This document shows positions 30,638-37,527 of a stretch of DNA of 42,196 bases, piece by piece. This stretch comes from Pseudomonas fluorescens (lineage in GTDB: Bacteria; Pseudomonadota; Gammaproteobacteria; Pseudomonadales; Pseudomonadaceae): NCBI RefSeq assembly GCF_902497625.1, contig NZ_CABVGX010000050.1, positions 1-42,196 on the forward strand, in the 5' to 3' direction. The notes beneath the pieces are model-generated. The model was not told the DNA's origin. It did no database searches and was given only the letters and a program-made list of their open reading frames with translations. How positions within the stretch are numbered: position 1 is the first letter of the stretch; the number at the start of each line of letters is the position of its first letter. The position numbers and the translations under genes were made by a program.

Positions 30638-31912
30638 ATGCAGGATGAGTTCAACGATCCGCTCTGGCGCACGGTGCTGTCTGGTGCGCAGATGCTGTTC
30701 GTGGCGTTCGGCGCCCTGGTGTTGATGCCGCTGATTACCGGCCTCGATCCTAACGTGGCGCTGTTTACCGCAGGCCTGGGGACGATTCTGTTCCAGATCA
30801 TCACCGGCCGTCAGGTGCCGGTATTCCTGGCGTCCAGCTTTGCCTTCATCACCCCGATCATTCTCGCCAAGGGCCAGTTCGGTCTCGCAGCGACTATGGG
30901 CGGAGTAATGGCGGCCGGATTCGTCTACACCTTTCTTGGCCTGGCCGTGAAGATCAAAGGCACCGGTTTCATCGACCGCTTGCTGCCACCGGTGGTGATC
31001 GGGCCGGTGATCATATCGATCGGTCTGGCCATGGCGCCAATTGCCGCGAACATGGCGATGGGCAAGGCCGGCGACGGGACCGAGCTGATTCATTATCAGA
31101 CCGCCATGCTGATTTCGATGCCGGCGTTGCTGACCACGCTGATAGTGGCGGTATTCGGCAAAGGCATTTTCCGCCTGGTGCCGATCATTTCTGGCGTACT
31201 CGTCGGGTTTGCGATGGCCTTTTACTTCGGTGTCGTCGACACTGCGAAAATCGCTGCTGCACCGTGGTTCGCCATTCCGGCCTTCACTGCGCCGGAATTC
31301 AACTGGCAGGCGATTCTGTTCATCGTGCCAGTGGCCCTGGCCCCAGCGATCGAGCATATCGGCGGAGTGATCGCTGTCGGCAGCGTGACCGGTCGCGATT
31401 ACCTGAAGAAGCCAGGCCTGCATCGCACCTTGCTCGGTGACGGCGTCGCCACCACGGCGGCTGGCCTGTTCGGCGGTCCGCCCAACACGACGTACGCCGA
31501 AGTCACCGGCGCGGTGATGCTGACCAAGAACTACAACCCGAAGATCATGACCTGGGCAGCGATTTTCGCCATCAGCCTGGCGTTCGTCGGCAAGTTCGGT
31601 GCGTTGCTGCAGAGCATCCCTGTGCCGGTGATGGGCGGGATTCTGTGCCTGTTGTTCGGCTCGATTGCGGCGGTGGGCATGAACACGCTGATCCGCCACA
31701 AGATCGATCTGGGCGAGGCGCGCAATCTGGTGATTGTCTCGGTGACGTTGGTATTCGGTATCGGCGGCGTGCTGGTCGGCACGGGTACCGGCCCGGACGA
31801 CTGGGGCCTGAAGGGAATTGCACTGTGCGCCGTGACGGCGATTGCGCTGAATCTTTTGCTACCAGGCAATGATGGCTGGAAGCACAAGAAGCCGGAAGAC
31901 CCGTTGTTGTAA
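30638..31912 (+). CDS. uraA: Uracil permease (NCS2 nucleobase:cation symporter)
   Basis: A 424-residue inner-membrane uracil:proton symporter with about 14 hydrophobic segments. NCS2 signature residues are present: the TM8 glutamate and histidine in ALAPAIEHIGGVIAVG near residue 240, and the TM10 glutamate in GGPPNTTYAEVTGAVML near 285. The ATG at 30638 has AAGGA nine bases upstream, inside the end of upp. No standard terminator follows; a REP doublet lies next. Confidence 0.96.
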   Translation: MQDEFNDPLWRTVLSGAQMLFVAFGALVLMPLITGLDPNVALFTAGLGTILFQIITGRQVPVFLASSFAFITPIILAKGQFGLAATMGGVMAAGFVYTFLGLAVKIKGTGFIDRLLPPVVIGPVIISIGLAMAPIAANMAMGKAGDGTELIHYQTAMLISMPALLTTLIVAVFGKGIFRLVPIISGVLVGFAMAFYFGVVDTAKIAAAPWFAIPAFTAPEFNWQAILFIVPVALAPAIEHIGGVIAVGSVTGRDYLKKPGLHRTLLGDGVATTAAGLFGGPPNTTYAEVTGAVMLTKNYNPKIMTWAAIFAISLAFVGKFGALLQSIPVPVMGGILCLLFGSIAAVGMNTLIRHKIDLGEARNLVIVSVTLVFGIGGVLVGTGTGPDDWGLKGIALCAVTAIALNLLLPGNDGWKHKKPEDPLL

Positions 31913-31941
31913 TGCTTTAGATAGGCGCAATCAGTTAGATA

Positions 31942-32024
31942 GCTATCGCGAGCAGGCTCACGCCTACATTTGATCTTAGTGTGCACACCGAAATCTTATG
32001 TAGGAGTGAGCCTGCTCGCGATGC
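31942..32024. repeat. REP doublet (ATCGCGAGCAGGCTCACGCC family)
   Basis: Arms GCTATCGCGAGCAGGCTCAC and its mirror GTGAGCCTGCTCGCGATGC around about 40 bases, between the convergent uraA and hemH genes. Related to, but distinct from, the GCTCGCTCCC-type repeats. Confidence 0.87.
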
Positions 32025-32026
32025 TC

Positions 32027-33052
32027 TTACAGCGCCAACGGCGCCCTTTCGCACAATGTGCTCAGCGCTTTCGCCCACTGCGGGTCATCGTTGAGACACG
32101 GCACCAGAATCAATTCCTCGCCCCCCGCCTCAATAAACTGCTCTTTGCCGCGATCGCCAATTTCTTCCAGCGTCTCAATGCAATCGGCGACAAACGCCGG
32201 GCACATCACCAGGACTTTTCTCACGCCCATCCCCGCCAGTTCATCAAGGCGCGCTTCGGTGTAAGGTTCGATCCACTTCGCCCGCCCCAGGCGCGACTGA
32301 AACGACACCGACCATTTACCGTCCGGCAAGCCCATGCGCTTGGCGAACTCCGAGGCAGTACGCAGGCATTGCGCGCGGTAACAGGTGGCAAGCACCTGCG
32401 GCGGTGCGTTTTTGCAGCAATCCTCGGTTTTGAAGCAATGCTGCCCGGTCGGATCCAGCTTGGTCAGGTGGCGCTCCGGCAGGCCGTGAAAGCTCAACAG
32501 CAAATGATCGTAATCCTGCTGCAAATGCGGTCTCGCGCTGGCGACCAGTGCATCAAGATATTCCGGCTGATCGTAGAACGGCTGAAGAATCGAGAACTGC
32601 ACATCGAGATTTTTCTCGCGCACCACTCGCCGCGCTTCTTCGATGACAGTGGTCACCGTGCTGTCGGCAAACTGCGGATACAAGGGCGCGAGGGTGATTC
32701 TCTTGTGCCCCTGCGCAACCAGTTGCAGCAGCTTCGTTTCGATAGACGGCTCGCCGTAGCGCATCGCCAACTCCACGGGCCCGTGAGTCCACTGCGACGT
32801 CATCGCGTGCTGCAAGCGACGGCTGAGCACCACCAGTGGCGACCCCTCCTCCCACCAGATTGAGGCGTAGGCGTGGGCCGACTGCTCCGGACGTTTGATC
32901 AGGATCAGCGACACCAGCAAGCGGCGCACCGGCCACGGCAGGTCGATCACATAGGGATCCATCAGAAATTGATTGAGGTAACTGCGCACGTCCGCCACCG
33001 ACGTGGAGGCAGGTGAGCCCAGGTTAACCAGCAGCAATGCGTGATCGGTCAT
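32027..33052 (-). CDS. hemH: Ferrochelatase
   Basis: A 341-residue enzyme inserting Fe2+ into protoporphyrin IX in the last step of heme synthesis. Conserved parts: ALLLVNLGSPASTSVADVRS at the N-terminus, TLAPLYPQFADSTVTT, the metal-binding histidine in LLLSFHGLPERHL near residue 180, VSFQSRLGRAKWIEPYT, and the catalytic glutamate region VADCIETLEEIGDRG near 265. An odd patch follows the HGLPERH motif: QHCFKTEDCCKN and ATCYRAQC give five closely spaced cysteines. From memory, P. aeruginosa HemH lacks most of them. AGGA lies six bases before the ATG. It is 13 bases downstream of the TIGR01777 gene and so co-transcribed. Confidence 0.96.
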   Translation of the reverse strand: MTDHALLLVNLGSPASTSVADVRSYLNQFLMDPYVIDLPWPVRRLLVSLILIKRPEQSAHAYASIWWEEGSPLVVLSRRLQHAMTSQWTHGPVELAMRYGEPSIETKLLQLVAQGHKRITLAPLYPQFADSTVTTVIEEARRVVREKNLDVQFSILQPFYDQPEYLDALVASARPHLQQDYDHLLLSFHGLPERHLTKLDPTGQHCFKTEDCCKNAPPQVLATCYRAQCLRTASEFAKRMGLPDGKWSVSFQSRLGRAKWIEPYTEARLDELAGMGVRKVLVMCPAFVADCIETLEEIGDRGKEQFIEAGGEELILVPCLNDDPQWAKALSTLCERAPLAL

Positions 33053-33065
33053 GCAACATCCTATT

Positions 33066-33968
33066 TCAAAGGCGGCCGGACAAATCGTCCAGGGCCGCGC
33101 GCAAATCGGTGAACTGGAATGTGAACCCCGCTTCCAGCAAGCGAGCCGGCGTAGCTTTCTGGCCGCCGAGCAAGAGCAGTGACATCTCGCCCAGACACAC
33201 TTTCAATGCCAGCGTCGGCATCGGCATGAACGTCGGACGGTGCAACACAGCGCCCAGGGTCTTGGCGAAATCGCGATTACGCACCGGGTTTGGCGCGCAG
33301 GCATTATAAGGACCGCTGGCGGCATTTCGCTGCAGCAGAAAATCAATCAAGGCGACTTGATCCTTGATATGAACCCACGGCATCCACTGCCGACCATTGC
33401 CCAACGGCCCGCCCATGCCCATTTTGAACGGCAGTAACAGCCGCGACAAAAAGCCGCCTTCGGCCGACAGCACCAACCCGGTACGCACCAGCACCACGCG
33501 AATGCCCATGGCTTCAGCGCGTTGCGCGGTTTCTTCCCAGGCAATGCATAGCTGACTGGCGAAATCATCAATCACCGGCGGTGATTCTTCGGTCAACTCA
33601 CGCTCGCCGCCATCGCCATACCAGCCAATCGCCGAACCAGAGATCAACACTTGGGGTTTTTGCGCGCGTCGTTCGAGCCAGGCGAGCATCGTCTCGGTCA
33701 GTGTGATGCGACTGCTCCAGAGCAGGGCTTTGCGCCGGGTGGTCCACGGACGGTCCGCAATAGGTGCGCCAGCGAGATTGACGATGGCATCCAGCGTGTC
33801 CTGACCAATGTCTTCGAACAGTGCAATACCGCGCACTCCGGCACCGCAAATGGACGCGACTTTCTCCGGTGTCCGGCTCAGCACCGTCAACCGATGGCCC
33901 TGACTCAGCCAGTGTTTGCAAAGCTGACGTCCTATCAAACCAGTACCGCCGGTCAGCAATATGTGCAT
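33066..33968 (-). CDS. TIGR01777-family NAD(P)-dependent epimerase (SDR, YfcH-like)
   Basis: A 300-residue extended short-chain dehydrogenase. The nucleotide site is ILLTGGTGLIGRQLCKHWLS at residues 3-22. The middle has LISGSAIGWYGDGGERELTE with the active-site tyrosine, and the C-terminus carries the DUF1731-like tail ALKVCLGEMSLLLLGGQKA. Function of the family (E. coli YfcH) is unknown. AGGAAG precedes the ATG. First gene of a two-gene unit with hemH; divergent from the FAD oxidoreductase across 196 bases that contain a TTGTACAG box. Confidence 0.92.
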   Translation of the reverse strand: MHILLTGGTGLIGRQLCKHWLSQGHRLTVLSRTPEKVASICGAGVRGIALFEDIGQDTLDAIVNLAGAPIADRPWTTRRKALLWSSRITLTETMLAWLERRAQKPQVLISGSAIGWYGDGGERELTEESPPVIDDFASQLCIAWEETAQRAEAMGIRVVLVRTGLVLSAEGGFLSRLLLPFKMGMGGPLGNGRQWMPWVHIKDQVALIDFLLQRNAASGPYNACAPNPVRNRDFAKTLGAVLHRPTFMPMPTLALKVCLGEMSLLLLGGQKATPARLLEAGFTFQFTDLRAALDDLSGRL

Positions 33969-34110
33969 GACTTCTTCCTCGCGTGGCGTTTTACCGAGAT
34001 CACTAGTCTATTTTTATAAGCAGGGATCTTTGGTATCGGGCAGGCTCTGAGATTAACAATAGGCCAAGCTGTCAGAACGAGAACGTTAAAAGTTATACCA
34101 AAAAACAATA

Positions 34111-34145
34111 TTGTACAGGTTTCATCCACGGCGTAGTCTGTACAG
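34111..34145 (+). promoter_or_regulatory. Promoter with TTGTACAG/CTGTACAG boxes ahead of the FAD oxidoreductase gene
   Basis: TTGTACAG (34111-34118) and CTGTACAG (34138-34145) form a mirrored pair. TTGTAC also fits a -35 element, with TAGTCT (34134-34139) as -10 after exactly 17 bases. The box thus overlaps the promoter, as expected for repression or for MerR-type control. The same box occurs ahead of the gene unit at 35595. Confidence 0.6.
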
Positions 34146-34164
34146 AAAGGTAAACGAGGCCCCT

Positions 34165-35151
34165 ATGACTGTACCTATCGCAATCATCGGCACCGGCATC
34201 GCCGGACTCTCAGCCGCTCAGGCTCTTACGGACGCCGGGCATGTCGTTCAACTTTTCGATAAAAGCCGCGGCAGCGGCGGACGCATGTCGAGCAAACGCA
34301 GCGATGCGGGTGCGCTGGACATGGGCGCGCAGTATTTCACCGCGCGCGACCGGCGTTTCGTCACCGAAGTCTCGCGCTGGCAAACACGCGGCTGGGTCGC
34401 CGAATGGACGCCGCAGCTGTACACCTTCCACGGCGGTCAACTCAGCCTGTCACCGGACGAACAGACGCGCTGGGTCGGTACGCCGCGCATGAGCGCAATC
34501 ACCCGAGGCTTGCTGGGCGATCTGGAAGTGCAATTCGCCTGTCGGATCACCGAGGTCTATCGCGGTGAAGACTATTGGCACCTGCAGGATGCCGAGGGCT
34601 TCACCCATGGCCCCTTCAGTCATGTCGTCATTGCAACGCCGGCGCCACAAGCCACTGCCTTGCTGGCCGGTGCGCCCAAACTGGCCGGTGCTGCCGCCGG
34701 GGTAAAAATGGACCCGACCTGGGCCGTAGCACTGGCGTTCGACACACCGTTGGATACCCCCATGGAAGGTTGTTTCGTGCAGGACAGCCCGCTCGACTGG
34801 CTGGCCCGTAATCGCAGCAAACCCGGGCGCGACACAACACTGGACACCTGGGTACTGCACGCCACCAGCGCCTGGAGCCGTCAGCATATCGACCTCTCCA
34901 GGGAAGCGGTGATCGAGCAATTGCACGGCGCCTTCGCCGAACTTCTACACGACGCCATGCCCGCACCGACGTTCAGCCTCGCTCACCGCTGGCTCTACGC
35001 GCGCCCAGCCAGTAGTCATGAATGGGGAGCCCTGGCCGATGCCGATCTGGGTTTGTATGCCTGCGGCGACTGGTGCTTGTCGGGTCGCGTCGAGGGTGCC
35101 TGGCTCAGTGGCCAGGAAGCTGCTCGTCGTCTGCACGAGCACTTGCAGTGA
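34165..35151 (+). CDS. NAD(P)/FAD-dependent oxidoreductase (renalase/amine-oxidase-like)
   Basis: A 328-residue flavoprotein. The FAD-binding fold is IAIIGTGIAGLSAAQALTDA at residues 5-24, followed by the family's FDKSRGSGGRMSSKR and GALDMGAQYFTARD. The C-terminal FAD contact is LYACGDWCLSGRVEGAWLSG. The length and motifs match bacterial renalase-like proteins often found near photolyase genes. The ATG at 34165 has GAGG five bases upstream; an earlier frame start at 34111 lies within the promoter. It overlaps the next gene by four bases. Substrate unknown. A role in photo-oxidative damage control is inferred from the neighbours. Confidence 0.9.
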   Translation: MTVPIAIIGTGIAGLSAAQALTDAGHVVQLFDKSRGSGGRMSSKRSDAGALDMGAQYFTARDRRFVTEVSRWQTRGWVAEWTPQLYTFHGGQLSLSPDEQTRWVGTPRMSAITRGLLGDLEVQFACRITEVYRGEDYWHLQDAEGFTHGPFSHVVIATPAPQATALLAGAPKLAGAAAGVKMDPTWAVALAFDTPLDTPMEGCFVQDSPLDWLARNRSKPGRDTTLDTWVLHATSAWSRQHIDLSREAVIEQLHGAFAELLHDAMPAPTFSLAHRWLYARPASSHEWGALADADLGLYACGDWCLSGRVEGAWLSGQEAARRLHEHLQ

Positions 35152-35363
35152 ACCGCATCAACCCAGACAAACTGCTGCTGTCGAAGTGGACAGCAGCCCA
35201 CCCGCAACATCGTGAAAAGCATTTTCTGGTGACCGAACTGTTTCGCAACGAAGATGGCACGGTGGTGGACGTCGAATTGCAGGCCGTGCTGACCAAGCGC
35301 AGTGAACGACTTGCCTGGCAAACCTTGAAAAACGACGGTACGTGGTCCCTTGGCTGGAATTAA
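35148..35363 (+). CDS. TIGR02450-family small Trp-rich protein
   Basis: A 71-residue protein starting at a GTG that overlaps the stop of the oxidoreductase (GTGA). It reads NPDKLLLSKWTAAHPQHREK and later RLAWQTLKNDGTWSLGW, fitting the TIGR02450 Trp-containing family, which is often coded near photolyases and flavoproteins. Three tryptophans (SKWT, LAWQ, GTWSLGW carries two) are conserved features of the family. Function unknown. Coupling to the oxidoreductase suggests a partner protein. Confidence 0.82.
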   Translation: MNRINPDKLLLSKWTAAHPQHREKHFLVTELFRNEDGTVVDVELQAVLTKRSERLAWQTLKNDGTWSLGWN

Positions 35364-35368
35364 ACCCC

Positions 35369-35456
35369 TGCAGGAGCCGGCTTGCTGGCGAAGCAGACAG
35401 CGCGTTTTATCAGGGTTACCGCGTCTTCGTTTTATCGCCAGCAAGCCGGCTCCTAC
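35369..35456. repeat. REP doublet (CAGGAGCCGGCTTGCTGGCG family)
   Basis: Arms CAGGAGCCGGCTTGCTGGCG and its mirror CGCCAGCAAGCCGGCTCCTA enclose about 45 bases. It separates the oxidoreductase unit from the photolyase operon promoter and may also end the upstream transcript. Confidence 0.88.
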
Positions 35457-35503
35457 GACGATGGGTTTGCAGGTGAGCGGGCAGTCGTCAGCGCATAAAC
35501 CTA

Positions 35504-35576
35504 TACAAACAATTTGACTTGTACACCTTTGAATCTATGATTAAGCACTCTTGTACAGGTATTTAAATCTGTACAA
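35504..35576 (+). promoter_or_regulatory. Promoter and paired TGTACA boxes ahead of the photolyase operon
   Basis: A sigma-70-like promoter is visible: TTGACT (35514-35519), 16 bases, TATGAT (35536-35541). Around it are two inverted pairs: TACAA-N10-TTGTA (35504-35523), overlapping the -35, and the perfect TTGTACAG-N10-CTGTACAA (35551-35576), downstream of the -10 near the likely transcript start. The two TTGTACA sites are 32 bases apart, three helical turns. The arrangement fits repression by a dimeric or tetrameric MerR/LitR-type protein encoded in the operon. Confidence 0.65.
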
Positions 35577-35594
35577 ACGATTCGAGGTGCTCCG

Positions 35595-36554
35595 ATGCCC
35601 CACTCCGCCGCGAAACCTAAAATTGCGATCAGCGCTTGTCTGATGGGTGCCGAAGTGCGCTTTAACGGTGGGCACAAGGAATCGCGGTTGTGCAGTCGCA
35701 CTCTTACTGAATATTTCGATTTCGTCCCGGTCTGCCCTGAAGTGGCTATCGGCCTGGGCATTCCTCGCGAACCCATCCGTCTGGTCGGCAACCCCGATCA
35801 TCCGCACGCCATCGGTACCGTCCACGCCGATATAGACGTCACCCAGCCATTGGCTGCGTACGGGCAGCAGATGGCTGCGGAACTGGATGATATCTGCGGC
35901 TACATTTTCATGCAGAAATCGCCGTCCTGCGGGCTCGAACGGGTCAAGGTCTATCACGCCAACGGCGCGCCCGTGGACGGTGGCGGACGCGGTATCTATG
36001 CCCAGGCGTTCTGCGAGCGGCATCCGGATTTGCCGGTGGAAGAAGATGGCCGGCTCAATGACCCAGTCTTGCGGGAGAATTTCCTCACCCGAGTGTTCGC
36101 CTACAGCGCCTGGCAGCGGCTGCTGCAGACAGGCTTGACTCGCCATGGCCTGACGCAATTTCACGCACGCTATAAATACCTGCTGATGGCGCACAGTCCG
36201 GTGCATTACAAAACCCTGGGCAACCTGCTGGGCAACATGGGCCAGACCGATCCGCAAGCACTGGGCCCACACTATTTCAGCGAGCTGATGGCGGCATTGA
36301 AAACTTGCGCGACGCGCCGTACCCATACGAACGTGCTTCAACACATCAGCGGCTATCTGAAACAAGCGATCAGCGCCGAGGACAAACAGGAAATGCAGCA
36401 TGTGATCGGCCAGTATCGTCAAGGCATCGTGCCGCTGATAGTGCCGCTGACCTTGCTCAAGCACCACTTTCGGCAACACCCCGATCCGTATATCGCGCAA
36501 CAGGTTTACCTGCAACCGCACCCGGAAAACCTCAGCCTGCGAAACGCGATTTGA
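35595..36554 (+). CDS. DUF523–DUF1722 fusion protein (TudS-like desulfidase domain plus YbgA domain)
   Basis: A 319-residue two-domain protein. Residues about 8-155 are DUF523, with cysteines C15 (ISACLMGAEVRFNGG), C47 (FVPVCPEVAIGLGIPREP) and C112 (QKSPSCGLERVKVY) at the places that hold the [4Fe-4S] cluster in the thiouracil desulfidase TudS. Residues about 185-305 are DUF1722, the domain of E. coli YbgA, whose gene lies beside phrB. KYLLMAHSPVHYKTLGNLLG is its typical block. GAGG lies seven bases before the ATG. The stop overlaps the MerR start by one base (TGATG). A role in clearing thio-pyrimidines formed or exposed under near-UV is an inference. Confidence 0.9.
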   Translation: MPHSAAKPKIAISACLMGAEVRFNGGHKESRLCSRTLTEYFDFVPVCPEVAIGLGIPREPIRLVGNPDHPHAIGTVHADIDVTQPLAAYGQQMAAELDDICGYIFMQKSPSCGLERVKVYHANGAPVDGGGRGIYAQAFCERHPDLPVEEDGRLNDPVLRENFLTRVFAYSAWQRLLQTGLTRHGLTQFHARYKYLLMAHSPVHYKTLGNLLGNMGQTDPQALGPHYFSELMAALKTCATRRTHTNVLQHISGYLKQAISAEDKQEMQHVIGQYRQGIVPLIVPLTLLKHHFRQHPDPYIAQQVYLQPHPENLSLRNAI

Positions 36555-37495
36555 TGAAAACCTCACTCGATACCAGCGCAGCCGAAGACCTCGGCGTGGA
36601 CTTCAAGAAAGCCCTCGACGAAGGCTGGCTGCCCATTCGCGAAGTGTCGCGCCAGACCGGTGTCAACGCTGTCACCTTGCGCGCCTGGGAGCGCCGTTAC
36701 GGATTGATCGTGCCGCAACGAACGCCCAAAGGGCATCGCCTGTTCAGCGCTGAACACGTGCAACGCATCCTGACCATTCTCACCTGGCTTAATCGTGGGG
36801 TTGCAGTCAGCCAGGTGAAACAGCTTCTTGACACCCCGCAAGCCTTCAACGGAACGGTCGAGAATGACTGGCAGCTATTGCGCCAGCCACTTCTGCAAGC
36901 CATCACCCAACTGAACGAGCGCTCGCTTGATGACACCGTCAATCAGGCCATGGCGCTGTATCCGCCACGAACCTTGTGCGAACAACTGCTGATGCCATTG
37001 CTCAGTGATCTTGAGCAACGCTGGCAAGGGCAGTTCGGTGCACAGATGGAACGGGGATTCTTTTTTTCCTGGCTGCGCAGCAAATTCGGCGCACGTATCT
37101 ACCATAACAACCGTCAGTTACGCACTGCGCCGTTTCTGCTGATCAATCAATCCGACCTGCCGCTGGAGCCTAATTTGTGGCTTACCGCATGGCTGATCAG
37201 CAGCGCCGATTGCCCGGTGGAGGTGTTTGACTGGCCACTGCCCGCCGGCGAGCTCGCGCTGGCGGCAGATCACCTGAAAGCCCGCGGCGTGCTTCTCTAT
37301 TCGAGCAAGGCGCTCAATATTGCGCATCTTGCAAAACTGTTACATGGCGTCGGTTGCTCAAAAATAATTGCCGGGCCCGCAGTGTGCATCCATAACGCCG
37401 AGTTGTCCGCACAGGCATGCAAGACGGCTGACCTGTATCTGGCTGAAGACCCTTTAGCAGCCCATCAGGTGCTTGCCCAGCGGGGGCTGATCTGA
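36554..37495 (+). CDS. MerR-family regulator of the LitR/CarH type, without cobalamin ligands (class II)
   Basis: A 313-residue regulator. Residues about 25-95 form the MerR winged helix (WLPIREVSRQTGVNAVTLRA, then WERRYGLIVPQRTPKGHRLF). The rest matches the cobalamin-binding helical and Rossmann-like domains of CarH/LitR in shape. Yet the W-x9-EH motif is altered (QRWQGQFGAQMERG, arginine in place of histidine), and no E/D-x-H-x2-G lower-ligand motif is present. This is the pattern of the B12-independent class II LitR known from P. putida, which works with a LOV light sensor. It starts inside the stop of the DUF523 gene with no ribosome site of its own, so it is translationally coupled. It probably binds the TGTACA boxes at 34111 and 35504-35576. 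Confidence 0.88.
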   Translation: MKTSLDTSAAEDLGVDFKKALDEGWLPIREVSRQTGVNAVTLRAWERRYGLIVPQRTPKGHRLFSAEHVQRILTILTWLNRGVAVSQVKQLLDTPQAFNGTVENDWQLLRQPLLQAITQLNERSLDDTVNQAMALYPPRTLCEQLLMPLLSDLEQRWQGQFGAQMERGFFFSWLRSKFGARIYHNNRQLRTAPFLLINQSDLPLEPNLWLTAWLISSADCPVEVFDWPLPAGELALAADHLKARGVLLYSSKALNIAHLAKLLHGVGCSKIIAGPAVCIHNAELSAQACKTADLYLAEDPLAAHQVLAQRGLI

Positions 37496-37527
37496 TGGTG
37501 CTCGCAACAAATTCTGCGGAGTTCCCC

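Noticed and set aside
30569..31699. A 376-codon open frame on the minus strand
   Set aside because: It is antisense to uraA; its composition (many Arg, His, Gln) is typical of a shadow frame.
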